A stretch of 56,558 nucleotides of DNA from Candidatus Latescibacterota bacterium (lineage in GTDB: Bacteria; Latescibacterota; UBA2968; UBA8231). Shown piece by piece: positions 8,857 through 16,790 of this stretch. The translations under genes were made by a program, and so were the position numbers. Numbering within the stretch: the stretch's first letter is position 1; each line of letters begins with the position of its first letter. Where the stretch lies: contig JAJEFJ010000006.1 of the NCBI GenBank assembly GCA_022820485.1, positions 1-56,558 of the forward strand, in the 5' to 3' direction. The notes under the pieces were generated by a model. It had not been told where the DNA came from, ran no database searches, and saw only the letters and a list, made by a program, of their open reading frames with translations.

Positions 8857-9028
8857 GATGAAACTCCATTCAGAGGTATGAGGTTGAATGGGCAAAAAAG
8901 AGGGACTTAAACGGGCTGTCAAATTATCTAACACCGCTACCGGCGATAAGTGCCACCTCGCAGCGGTGAGATAGCCCAACGCGCAACTAGAATCCGCTCC
9001 GCAGCGGGCGGTAGAAGGAGCCTGTGTC

Positions 9029-10360
9029 ATGCGAGAACACTCAGTGCGACGCTCATTGCAAATCTACGAGCGCGCCAAAGCGCTCATCCCCGGCACCACC
9101 CAACTCATTAGTCGGCGGCCGACTCGGGCCGCGCTCGGCGTCAGTCCGATCTACGCCGAGCGCGCCAAAGGCTGCCGCATCTGGGATGTGGATGGCAACG
9201 AATACATCGATTGGACTAGTGCCGTAGGGCCGGTGATCTTGGGCTATGCCGACGAGGTGGTCGATGCCGCGGTGCGCACCCAAATCGACCGGGGGACGAT
9301 CTTCAGCATCGTCCAAGAGTCGGCCGTGGAGCTGGCCGAGGAGTTGGTGCGGATCGTACCTTCCGCGGAAATGGTGCGTTACTGCAAGGGCGGGGGCGAG
9401 GCCTGCACCATTGCGGTGCGGATCGCGCGCGGGGTCACAGGTCGCGACAAGGTGCTGTTTTGCGGGTACCACGGCTGGCACGACTGGTACCAGGCCGCCA
9501 ACATCGGAGCCGAGCGGCTGGCCACTCATCTGTTTAATGGCATTGAGCCGATTGGCGTGCCCCGCTGTCTGGAGGGCACGGCCCTGCCTTTTACCTATGG
9601 CGATGTCGATGAACTCACTGCCCTGCTTGAAGCGCACGCTGGCGAGTTGGCCTGTATCATCATGGAGCCGATGCGCTCTGACGAGCCGCCGCCGGGCTAC
9701 TTGGAAAAGGTGCGGGAATTGGCGTCGCACTACGGCGTGGTGCTCATCTTCGACGAGGTGTCGTCGGGGTTCCGCGTCGCCTTGGGCAGTGCCCAGGAAT
9801 ACACGGGCGTGACGCCAGATGTCTCCGTTTTTGCCAAGGCTATCTCCAACGGCTATCCAATGGGCGCGGTGGTCGGAAAGCGGGAGTTTATGGCACCGGC
9901 TGCGCAGATGTTTATCTCTAGTGCCTATTGGGACGACAACATCGGCGTGACAGCCTCACTGGCGACCTTGCGCGAGTTGGAGCGCCGCGACGCCGTGGAC
10001 CACTTCCAGCGCATTGGCACCTTCTTCAAGGAGCAGATTGACGCGGCAGCCGCGGCCGTTGGACTCGACGCTAGCTGCGAAGGGGTGGCCGCACATCCCC
10101 GCATCCGCTTGGGCGCGGAGGATGCCGCGACGACCGCCAAGGTCAACACGCTGTTTATCCAAGAAAATGCCCGCCGCGGTGTGATCTTGGCGACTGGGTT
10201 CATGTTCAATTGCGCCCACGGCGAGGCCGAGGTCGAACAGACCGCGGCCGTGGTGCGGGAGAGTTTTGCCGTTATTGCCGAAGGGCTAGAGCGCGGGACC
10301 TTGGACGAACTGCTCGAAGTACCGCCTCAGGAGGATCTTTTCCGGCGGCTAGTTCGATAA
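9029..10360 (+). CDS. Class III PLP aminotransferase / glutamate-1-semialdehyde 2,1-aminomutase-like
   Basis: The 443-residue product is a class III (fold type I) PLP enzyme close to HemL in layout. The N-terminus is GTTQLISRRPTRAALGVSPI, PLP-contacting Asp242 sits in LIFDEVSSGFR, and the Schiff-base Lys270 sits in VFAKAISNGYPMG. True HemL carries NSGTEA where this protein has CKGGGEA, and the sequence around the active site differs, so it may act on another amino or keto substrate. A strong AAGGAG precedes the ATG. It is not linked to the tetrapyrrole operon at the right end of the window. Its neighbours suggest amino-acid or sugar catabolism. Confidence is high for the fold, low for the substrate. 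Confidence 0.8.
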   Translation: MREHSVRRSLQIYERAKALIPGTTQLISRRPTRAALGVSPIYAERAKGCRIWDVDGNEYIDWTSAVGPVILGYADEVVDAAVRTQIDRGTIFSIVQESAVELAEELVRIVPSAEMVRYCKGGGEACTIAVRIARGVTGRDKVLFCGYHGWHDWYQAANIGAERLATHLFNGIEPIGVPRCLEGTALPFTYGDVDELTALLEAHAGELACIIMEPMRSDEPPPGYLEKVRELASHYGVVLIFDEVSSGFRVALGSAQEYTGVTPDVSVFAKAISNGYPMGAVVGKREFMAPAAQMFISSAYWDDNIGVTASLATLRELERRDAVDHFQRIGTFFKEQIDAAAAAVGLDASCEGVAAHPRIRLGAEDAATTAKVNTLFIQENARRGVILATGFMFNCAHGEAEVEQTAAVVRESFAVIAEGLERGTLDELLEVPPQEDLFRRLVR

Positions 10361-11398
10361 AGTCTGGGGAGTAAGCTCGGCAAAGACGGCGATTAAGCGA
10401 GGGAAGAAGGCGGCAAAGGTCGGGTAGCGATCGCGCTGGGATTCGTATGCTTCGAGGCGGCGAGCGACGGCGTGGATATAGCGGAAGCCGCGCCCGGATT
10501 CTTCGCGCAGTGCCCGGCGACCTGCTTCCGCGCCGAGGTGATGGTGGGCTAAGCGCGCGGTGATGGCGCGGATGAGGTGTTCATTGGCACAGTCGAACCA
10601 GTGCGTGTAGCCGATGGTGGCCATCTGTTCGGTCAGCGGGGCGAATAGGTCGGCATGGGGCCTCAGCACTGGATAGTACTTCTCGCTGAGGGGGTTGACG
10701 AAGGCGTGGCTGAACTCGTGCCATATAATCTGCAAAAGTTGATCGCGGGGGCCGTATTCGGGCAGGCCGCGCGTAGCGTCTGTGGGGCCGAGCAGCGTAT
10801 AGACATCGTACGGCCCCCCGTGGCGGCCGATGTGCGGGCCAAATCCCCCGTGGTGCAAAAGCGGGCTAAGGATTAGGTGGTAGCTGATTTGGCGGGTGCC
10901 GAAATAGGCCTCGACTTCGCCGGTGGGATCGGCACCAGCTAGGTCTTCGCGGAGACGCGCCTCGAGGAGTTTATAGAGCTTTTGGCTGCGGGTGAAGAAG
11001 TGGTTGAATTGGGTCTGGCGCGCAAAGTTGCGCAGGGCGTGGACGAAGCGCGTAAAGTTTTCCTCGCCGCGAAAGGCGCGATAGATATGGGGGGGAATGG
11101 GTTGGGTTGGTTCTAGTACGGGTGGGTCGGAGAGGTAGAGCATGGCGGTTGGGTAGGCGTCGGACCATCCTGTGTCCAAGCTCAGGCTGCGAAAAAAGGC
11201 CACGGCCTGCTGGGGAGGATAGCGCGAAAAGTGGGCGACGAGGTCGTCCGCGTACTCCACCCGATAGGGCGTCAGATAGCGATACTGGCTGAGAAGTTGG
11301 ACTGCGATAAGTAGTTCGATGCGCGGATCCGCGCCGATGTGCAGGCGTTGCTCGGCGCGGACGCCCGAAGCCATCAGCAGCACTAGGCCAACGCACAT
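10349..11398 (-). CDS. Exported protein with HExxH zinc-peptidase signature (DUF4932-like)
   Basis: About 349 residues. The signal peptide (MCVGLVLLMASGVRA) is followed by a helical domain with IWHEFSHAFVNPLSEKYY, a classical HExxH zinc motif, so a periplasmic or surface metallopeptidase activity is plausible. The frame remains open upstream to 11473, but that extension is the terminator hairpin of the HU gene read as codons, so the ATG at 11398 is preferred. There is no obvious ribosome site in the short space after the hairpin. The last 12 bases overlap the end of the convergent aminotransferase gene. I recall similar proteins as DUF4932. Substrate unknown. Confidence 0.7.
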   Translation of the reverse strand: MCVGLVLLMASGVRAEQRLHIGADPRIELLIAVQLLSQYRYLTPYRVEYADDLVAHFSRYPPQQAVAFFRSLSLDTGWSDAYPTAMLYLSDPPVLEPTQPIPPHIYRAFRGEENFTRFVHALRNFARQTQFNHFFTRSQKLYKLLEARLREDLAGADPTGEVEAYFGTRQISYHLILSPLLHHGGFGPHIGRHGGPYDVYTLLGPTDATRGLPEYGPRDQLLQIIWHEFSHAFVNPLSEKYYPVLRPHADLFAPLTEQMATIGYTHWFDCANEHLIRAITARLAHHHLGAEAGRRALREESGRGFRYIHAVARRLEAYESQRDRYPTFAAFFPRLIAVFAELTPQTLSN

Positions 11399-11402
11399 AC
11401 AA

Positions 11403-11432
11403 TAAAAGCCGACTCGCAAGGAGCCGGCTTTT
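11403..11432 (-). terminator. Rho-independent terminator after HU gene
   Basis: On the minus strand AAAAGCCGGCTC, a short TTGC-type loop and GAGTCGGCTTTT form a 12-base stem with one mismatch, followed by ATTGTA. The hairpin lies about 65 bases after the HU stop and immediately before the start of the next gene on the same strand. It also invalidates the longer reading of that next gene. Confidence 0.7.
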
Positions 11433-11496
11433 AATTTTTCGGGACGAATTTCCAACGATATTAGGGAGACCAAGAGCCGCCAGGGCCTGGCGCGGC

Positions 11497-11802
11497 TTAG
11501 TCGGCGGCGGAGCCGGGGTCGTGTAGGGCTTCTTTGAGCTGTTTGCCTGGCTTGAAGTGCGTCTTGCGGCGGGCAGGCACGTACACTACCTCGCCGGTGC
11601 GCGGGTTGCGGGCGGCGGGCTTGGGCTTGGTGTCTTTGACTTCGAGGACGCCAAAGCCTCTGATTTCAATGCGGTTTCCCTCGATAAGCGTTTCGCGCAT
11701 GGCCTCAAAGAGGCTATCGACCATTTGCAAAGTCAGGTTGTTTTTGCAGCCGAGCGTGTCGGCTACTGACCGCGCTAGATCTTTCTTGGTTATGGTGGCC
11801 AC
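11497..11802 (-). CDS. hup: HU/IHF-family DNA-binding protein
   Basis: The 101-residue nucleoid protein opens with ATITKKDLARSVADTLG, has the GFGVLEVKDTKPKPAARNP arm (two-stranded DNA-bending beta ribbon with the conserved RNPRTGE), and ends with a lysine-rich FKPGKQLKEAL helix. It is predicted to bind and bend DNA as a dimer. HU and IHF subunits cannot be separated by sequence alone. As sigma-54 promoters often need a bending protein to bring activators to the polymerase, an IHF-like role at the sigma-54 promoter near 18.8 kb is possible but only inference. The gene has its own promoter and terminator, so it is a single-gene unit. Confidence 0.92.
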   Translation of the reverse strand: MATITKKDLARSVADTLGCKNNLTLQMVDSLFEAMRETLIEGNRIEIRGFGVLEVKDTKPKPAARNPRTGEVVYVPARRKTHFKPGKQLKEALHDPGSAAD

Positions 11803-11859
11803 TAAAACCTCGCTAGATGAGGGGTTAAATCGGCGCTGATTTTGTTCATAAGTGCTTGT

Positions 11860-11887
11860 ATTATACGAAATTCTGGAGCTTAATCAA
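11860..11887 (-). promoter_or_regulatory. Sigma-70-type promoter of HU gene
   Basis: On the minus strand TTGATT (11887-11882), a 16-base spacer and a perfect TATAAT (11865-11860) lie about 60 bases upstream of the HU start. The surrounding DNA is AT-rich. Confidence 0.6.
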
Positions 11888-11927
11888 GAAAAAAGTAAAT
11901 AATAGAAGAAACAAAGACATAAGCGCG

Positions 11928-12833
11928 TCAAGGGGCCTGTAATTGAGGGTCGGAAAGGGTTTTCAAAAAGGCCACTATGGCGCGTTTGTCGGCTGGGTCG
12001 AGATCGAGGTTGGGCCGGACGAGCAACAACGGGTCGGTGAGGACCGTGCGGTGAAAGCCGGAGTCGTAGTGCTCGACGACCTCCGCTAAGGTCTGGAAGC
12101 GGCCATCGTGCATGTACGGCGCCGTGTATTCTATGTTGCGCAGGGTTGGCGTCTTGAATTTGCCGCGATCGAGGCGTTTCCCAATGAGCGCGGCCAGCCC
12201 CTCATCCGGGGGATCGAGGTCCAGCCCGTTGTTGTGGAACTCGTTGTCGGTGAAAAGCGGCGCAACGTGACAGTGAAAGCAGTCGCCCTCTTCGGTGTGA
12301 AAGAGGATGAAGCCCCGTTCTTCTGCTGGGGTAAACTCCGCTTGGCCAGCTAGCCAGCGGTCGTATTTGCTGTCCGCCGAAACGAGGGTGCGCTCGAATT
12401 GGGCGATGGCTTGGACGACGCGTTGCCGGTCGATGGGCGCGTCGCCAAAGGCGCGGGCGAAAAGCGCGGGATATTCGGGGTGGCGCTCGAGTTTGGCTAC
12501 CACGCGGTCCCAATTTTCGCCCATTTCCACGGGCTCCTGCACGGGTTCAAGGGCTTGATCTTCGAGGCTGGCGGCGCGTCCGTCCCAGAAAAAGGACGGG
12601 CTCCAGAGCACGTTGAAAAGCGGCATGGAATTGCGGTTGGTGACGCCGCCGACGCCTTGGCTAAAAGGCCGTGGGTCGGAGAAGCCATGAGCGGGCAGGT
12701 GGCACGAGGCGCAGGCTATGGTGCTATCGACCGAGAGGATAGGGTCGGCAAAGAGCCGCTCCCCAAGGGCGATGCCCTCGACGGTCAAAGGATTGTCTGG
12801 GGGAATTTCCGGCGCGGGGAATCCCGCCGGCAC
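11928..12833 (-). CDS. MbnH/MauG-type diheme cytochrome c peroxidase-like enzyme
   Basis: Two heme c attachment sites are visible: CASCH at residues 41-45 and CFHCH at 185-189 (counted from the GTG at 12833). The length and the MPLFNVLWSPSFFWDGR segment fit the bCCP/MauG family. The neighbour encodes an MbnP-type lipoprotein. In characterised pairs the diheme enzyme MbnH oxidises a tryptophan of MbnP to kynurenine, allowing copper binding, so this role is inferred from the family. The GTG start lacks an export signal. In-frame codons upstream to about 12917 encode a lipoprotein-like signal (ILLGLVAC, Cys codon 12896-12894) with no ATG/GTG/TTG. A palindromic repeat at 12929-12956 occupies the expected 5' end, so the native start may have been lost or a rare start is used. 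Confidence 0.8.
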   Translation of the reverse strand: MPAGFPAPEIPPDNPLTVEGIALGERLFADPILSVDSTIACASCHLPAHGFSDPRPFSQGVGGVTNRNSMPLFNVLWSPSFFWDGRAASLEDQALEPVQEPVEMGENWDRVVAKLERHPEYPALFARAFGDAPIDRQRVVQAIAQFERTLVSADSKYDRWLAGQAEFTPAEERGFILFHTEEGDCFHCHVAPLFTDNEFHNNGLDLDPPDEGLAALIGKRLDRGKFKTPTLRNIEYTAPYMHDGRFQTLAEVVEHYDSGFHRTVLTDPLLLVRPNLDLDPADKRAIVAFLKTLSDPQLQAP

Positions 12834-12928
12834 GGACAGTTCGTAGGGGGTTGGGTTCGGCGGAGAGGTAGGGGGAACGCCCGCGTCTTTGCCGCAGGCG
12901 ACAAGCCCTAGCAGGATTAGTGCCCCAA

Positions 12929-12956
12929 GTAGGGGCGGTTCGCGAACCGCCCCTAC
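12929..12956. repeat. Perfect 28-bp palindromic repeat (GTAGGGGCGGTT family)
   Basis: A 14-base arm GTAGGGGCGGTTCG is followed directly by its reverse complement. It belongs to the same family as the repeat at 18343-18371 (arm GTAGGGGGCGGTTT). It sits at the junction between the MbnP stop and the export signal of the MbnH-like enzyme. Such short GC-rich palindromes are usually REP-like or MITE-like elements. No U-tract follows it on either strand. Confidence 0.75.
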
Positions 12957-12987
12957 GGCCCCGACCCATAGGGCGCGGTGAGGGAAC

Positions 12988-13734
12988 CTAGCCCCTGCTG
13001 TCTTCTTCCTCGTGGTCGGGGTTCCCGATGTGTACTTGGGAAAAGACGGTAGCGCCGTTGCCTTGCAAGGTCAATTGTGCGTCGGCGTTGCCCATAATCC
13101 CGCCGCGATCATTGAAGTCGTACAGGGATGGCGCGTCGTACCACTTGTTGAGATCCATTATCACGGCGATTGCCCACTCGTCGCCGCTGACTGTTAGGAA
13201 AAGCGGCAGGGAGACGGCAAACGAAAAGTCTTCCCCGCCCGCCGGTCCGGTGTGCGTGAGAAAGGCTCCTGCGCCGTCGTCGGTGTGGAAGAGGCCCTCC
13301 ATGCGCATGTAGTGGTAGCCGCCGCCCATGGGAGCAGGCCACGCCATGTTGTTGAAGTGATCGACGCTCGGCAGTGCGCCGGTCTCGTTTTTAGCGCCGT
13401 CGATGCCAAAGGTAAAGTGCAGAACCATGTATTGGCCACCGGGCACCTTGGCTGAAACGCTGCGGGTCGCATTGACAAAGGCATTGCGATAGTGGAATTC
13501 GGCCAGTTCGACGCGCTTGCCCCCGGCCGTCTCTAAGGCTATATCGGAGACGATGTACTCTAGGCGGGTAACGCCGTATTGGTTGCCCGCGGCGTTGGTG
13601 TAGAGAATCTCCTCGTGCTTGAGATCGGCACCGGCGACGGTGTGATTAAAATGAACGATCACTTCGCCTTGGTCGTCATCCGAGTCGCCGCAGGCTAGCA
13701 AAAAAATACAAGCGGCCAATAGGAGGTATTTCAT
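12988..13734 (-). CDS. MbnP-type copper-binding lipoprotein
   Basis: The 248-residue product has a lipoprotein signal with lipobox LLAC (Cys15) and a beta-rich domain. Family features include an N-terminal VIVHFNHTVAGADL strand, GVTRLEYIVSDIAL and the MAWPAPMGGGYHYMRMEG segment. Trp132 in this segment aligns by context with the tryptophan that MbnH converts to kynurenine in known MbnP proteins; His28, His31 and His40 are candidate copper ligands. The adjacent diheme gene on the same strand completes the pair. No methanobactin peptide or TonB receptor is visible here, so a general periplasmic copper-handling role is more likely than methanobactin use. That conclusion is inference. Confidence 0.75.
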   Translation of the reverse strand: MKYLLLAACIFLLACGDSDDDQGEVIVHFNHTVAGADLKHEEILYTNAAGNQYGVTRLEYIVSDIALETAGGKRVELAEFHYRNAFVNATRSVSAKVPGGQYMVLHFTFGIDGAKNETGALPSVDHFNNMAWPAPMGGGYHYMRMEGLFHTDDGAGAFLTHTGPAGGEDFSFAVSLPLFLTVSGDEWAIAVIMDLNKWYDAPSLYDFNDRGGIMGNADAQLTLQGNGATVFSQVHIGNPDHEEEDSRG

Positions 13735-13760
13735 GGGGTGTGCCTTTTTTAGAAGAGATT

Positions 13761-13772
13761 GAGCTCTAGCTC
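13761..13772. promoter_or_regulatory. Possible operator (GAGCT-CT-AGCTC)
   Basis: A 12-base inverted repeat lies in the short region between the divergent MbnP gene and histidine kinase gene, flanked on both sides by tgcctttttt. The location suits a shared operator. No binding protein can be named. Confidence 0.3.
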
Positions 13773-13823
13773 CTGCCTTTTTTACTTTAGGCGTGATCAG
13801 CGAGAACCACTACTCGGCTTGTT

Positions 13824-13839
13824 CGTCTTTTTTAAGACG
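13824..13839. promoter_or_regulatory. Inverted repeat CGTCTT-TTTT-AAGACG upstream of kinase
   Basis: A six-base perfect inverted repeat with a T4 spacer lies 17 bases before the preferred kinase ATG at 13856. It may be an operator or part of the 5' untranslated region. It argues against the upstream GTG start at 13793. Confidence 0.3.
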
Positions 13840-13855
13840 GTACATTATTAATAGG

Positions 13856-15343
13856 ATGCGCCAATTTGTCGAGTCTGTCCAAATGACCAAGGGCAAGGCC
13901 CCCGGCGAGCGTCCGCGGACGCGGATCGGCCACAAGCTAATGTTGAGCTTTGTGCTGCTGGTCATGGTCGTTGTGGGGTTATCGGGTTGGGTGCTCTTCG
14001 AGCTAACGGACCGCAGCTTGGAGCGGCAGATGCGCGACCATCTCGTATCGGTTGCCGCGCTGGTGAGTACGAAGCTGTCTGGCAGCGTATTGCCCTATTT
14101 GCACGAGGGCCGCGAGCACACCACGCTCTATCGGAATCTAGTGCTTAAATTGCAGCGCGCCGAACAAGAGGTTGGTGCCCGGCACATCTTCGTTTTCGAC
14201 CGCGAGCACCGCTCGTTGCTCGACACCGATGGGCTGATGCCCATTGGCCGCGAGTACCCCAAACTGCTCTTTCACCGCCAGGAACTAGAGCGGGTTTGGA
14301 AGGGCCAGACCGCGCATTCGGTGCTTTTTTACGACGACGATGTTCCATACATGACGGGCTACGCCCCGATCTTTCGCGATGGCGCGGTCGTCGCGGCCGT
14401 TGGGGTTGAAATCGGAGCTGGGTTTGTGGACTCCATCCGCGTCTTTGGGCGGTCAGTGCTGATTTTTGCCGGGTTGGGTGCGTTGCTGACTGTCGGGGTG
14501 GCGTGGGGGTTGGCGCGGACGCTGACGCGGCCCATCCAAAAGTTGGTCGAGGCCGCGCGCGAAATCGGCCGGGGCAACATGAACCAAGAGGTGGCCACTG
14601 CGTCCGACGACGAAATTGGCTATTTGGGCGAGACTATGGAGGAGATGCGGCGCAAGCTGGTCGCCCGCGACGCGCAACTGCGCCTCATGCTCGGCGGCGT
14701 TGCCCACGAGATTCGCAACCCGCTGAGTAGCATTGATCTGTATGCCGGCCTGATCGCCAGCGACTTGCCCGCCAGCGACGAGCGCAAGCAACACATTGAG
14801 AAGGTCATCGAGGAAGTGCGTCGGCTCAATGGCGTAATATCCGAATTTCTCGAATTCGCCCGCCCGGCACCGGCACAGCCACAGCCGACCGAGCTGGCTC
14901 CGCTCGTGGCCAACGCGGCCTTTTTGCTGGCCCCGGAAATGCAGGCTGCCGGCATTAGCTACGAAGAGCGCGTCGCGCCGGATTTGGTGTGCTACATTGA
15001 CGCCGAACAGGTGGAACGGGCGCTGGTCAACCTGATGAAAAACGCCGTGCAAGCCATGCGCGATGGCGGGCACTTGACGGTGCGAGCTACAGTCGCAGGC
15101 GAGGAGGTCGTCGTCGAGGTGGCCGACGATGGCTCGGGTATGTCGGAGGAGGTGCAGGCGCGCCTTTTTGAGCCTTTCTTTACGACCAAAGAGAAGGGAT
15201 CGGGTTTGGGGATGGCACTGGTGGCGCGGGCGATTGAGGAAAATCGCGGTCGGATCGAAATAGACAGTCGGCAAGGCGCAGGCACGGTGTGCCGCCTGCG
15301 CCTACCGCAGTCCAAAGATGGGGTACTATGGGCAGGATTCTGA
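13856..15343 (+). CDS. Membrane sensor histidine kinase (NtrB-type partner of sigma-54 regulator)
   Basis: About 495 residues. Order of parts: membrane segment (about 27-50), periplasmic sensor region (about 51-198, with IFVFDREHRSLLDTDG), second membrane segment (about 199-222), HAMP linker (RTLTRPIQKLVEAAREIG), HisKA with phospho-accepting His284 in GVAHEIRNPLSS, and HATPase with DDGSGMSEEV and GSGLGMALV. It is predicted to phosphorylate the regulator encoded next. The regulator ATG lies 16 bases inside the kinase 3' end, so translation is coupled. ATG 13856 is preferred to the GTG at 13793 because the upstream part looks like regulatory DNA. The signal sensed is unknown. Its position suggests a role in controlling the sigma-54 unit at 18.8 kb. 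Confidence 0.88.
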   Translation: MRQFVESVQMTKGKAPGERPRTRIGHKLMLSFVLLVMVVVGLSGWVLFELTDRSLERQMRDHLVSVAALVSTKLSGSVLPYLHEGREHTTLYRNLVLKLQRAEQEVGARHIFVFDREHRSLLDTDGLMPIGREYPKLLFHRQELERVWKGQTAHSVLFYDDDVPYMTGYAPIFRDGAVVAAVGVEIGAGFVDSIRVFGRSVLIFAGLGALLTVGVAWGLARTLTRPIQKLVEAAREIGRGNMNQEVATASDDEIGYLGETMEEMRRKLVARDAQLRLMLGGVAHEIRNPLSSIDLYAGLIASDLPASDERKQHIEKVIEEVRRLNGVISEFLEFARPAPAQPQPTELAPLVANAAFLLAPEMQAAGISYEERVAPDLVCYIDAEQVERALVNLMKNAVQAMRDGGHLTVRATVAGEEVVVEVADDGSGMSEEVQARLFEPFFTTKEKGSGLGMALVARAIEENRGRIEIDSRQGAGTVCRLRLPQSKDGVLWAGF

Positions 15344-16788
15344 TTATCGATGACAACAAAAGCCTCGGCGACGGACTGGTGCTGAGCTTGAACAAGATGG
15401 GGCACCAAGCCGTTGCCACAGGCAGTGGTCGCGAAGGTTTGGCGCGGATGAAGGACGAGCCGTTTGACTTGGTCATTACGGATTACCGCATGGAGGAGAT
15501 GGACGGGTTGGCGGTGATGGAGGCAGTCCAGCGCCAAGCACCAGACACCGACGTGATGATGATGACGGCCTACGATACCCGGGAGCTGGCCGTAGAGGCG
15601 ATGGAGCGGGGGGCGATCGACTTTATCGTCAAACCCTTTCTGCCCGACGAACTGTGGCTGAAGGTCAATAAGCGGCTCGATTATCGAACCAAGCTGCAGG
15701 AAGCTGAGGCCAAGCTACGCGAAGCCCAAACCCTCCGCCAAGAAGCTGAGGCCAAGCTGCGCGACTGGGAGCACTTATTCGAGCAAAACCGCTACCTACG
15801 CGAAGAAATCGACAGCCGCTACAACTTCGGCGAGATCGTCGGCCAATCGCCGCAGATCAAGGACGTGCGCGAGCGAGTGCATAAGGTGGCCTCGTCATCG
15901 TCGTCGGTGCTCATCTATGGGGAAAGCGGCACCGGCAAGGAGTTGGTTGCCCGCGCCATCCACTACCAGAGCAGCCGCAGCAAAGGCCCGTTCGTCAAGG
16001 TCAACTGTGGTGCCTTGCCGACGGGGTTGGTTGAAAGCGAGTTGTTTGGGCACGAGCGCGGGGCTTTTACCAGCGCGGTGCGGAGCAAGAAGGGCAAGTT
16101 TGAACTGGCCGAAGGGGGGACGATTTTTTTAGACGAGATCGGCGATATGCCTTTGGAGACTCAAGTGCGGCTGTTGCGGGTGTTGCAGGAAAAGCAGTTC
16201 GACCGCGTGGGCGGCGAGCAGCCGCTCGAGGTAGATGTGCGGGTGGTGGGGGCTACCAACCGGCCGCTCAAGCGCATGGTCAAAGAGGGCACCTTCCGCG
16301 GAGATCTGTTCTATCGGCTGGAGGTCATCCCCCTCACTTTGCCGCCGCTGCGGGAGCGGCGCGAGGACATTGAATTATTGGTGAAACACTTTAGGCAAAA
16401 AAAATGTGGGGAAATGAACATCCCGCCCAAGCGTCTAACGGAAGAAGCCCTAGCCGGCTTGGAAAGCTACCCGTGGCCCGGCAATGTGCGCGAACTGGAA
16501 AACGTCATCGAGCGCACGATGGTGTTGGTGGATGGCGAGGAAATCGGCTATCACGATCTGCCGCTGACTTTTGACGAGGGGACTGCGGAGGAAGAGGCGG
16601 CTGAGGAGTGGGGGGAGGACACGGATGACGGGAGCTTGCTACTTAACGAGCGCCTCGGCGAGGTGGAGCGCGACTTAATCGCTCGGGCGATGGAGGAAGC
16701 GCAACACGTTAAGACGAAGGCGGCTTCGCTTTTGGGCATCAAGACGAGTGCTTTGTACTACAAGCTCGACAAATACGATCTAGATTAG
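15328..16788 (+). CDS. Sigma-54-dependent response regulator (NtrC family)
   Basis: 486 residues. Receiver domain 1-120 with Asp8/Asp9, phospho-acceptor Asp52 (LVITDYRM) and Lys102 (FIVKPF). A coiled-coil linker contains a near-repeat of QEAEAKLR. The AAA+ domain has Walker A GESGTGKE (198-205) and the sigma-54 contact loop GAFTSA (245-250). A Fis-type HTH ends the protein (AASLLGIKTSALYYKLDKY). Members remodel closed sigma-54 polymerase after phosphorylation. The contact loop usually reads GAFTGA; Ser at the fifth position is a natural variant. Start ATG 15328 begins with the receiver strand MGRILIIDD. The one clear sigma-54 promoter in the window (18814-18830) is a plausible target. Confidence 0.92.
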   Translation: MGRILIIDDNKSLGDGLVLSLNKMGHQAVATGSGREGLARMKDEPFDLVITDYRMEEMDGLAVMEAVQRQAPDTDVMMMTAYDTRELAVEAMERGAIDFIVKPFLPDELWLKVNKRLDYRTKLQEAEAKLREAQTLRQEAEAKLRDWEHLFEQNRYLREEIDSRYNFGEIVGQSPQIKDVRERVHKVASSSSSVLIYGESGTGKELVARAIHYQSSRSKGPFVKVNCGALPTGLVESELFGHERGAFTSAVRSKKGKFELAEGGTIFLDEIGDMPLETQVRLLRVLQEKQFDRVGGEQPLEVDVRVVGATNRPLKRMVKEGTFRGDLFYRLEVIPLTLPPLRERREDIELLVKHFRQKKCGEMNIPPKRLTEEALAGLESYPWPGNVRELENVIERTMVLVDGEEIGYHDLPLTFDEGTAEEEAAEEWGEDTDDGSLLLNERLGEVERDLIARAMEEAQHVKTKAASLLGIKTSALYYKLDKYDLD

Positions 16789-16790
16789 CA

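Noticed and set aside
14453..15274. 273-codon frame opposite the histidine kinase
   Set aside because: Antisense shadow of a well-supported kinase; composition is not protein-like.
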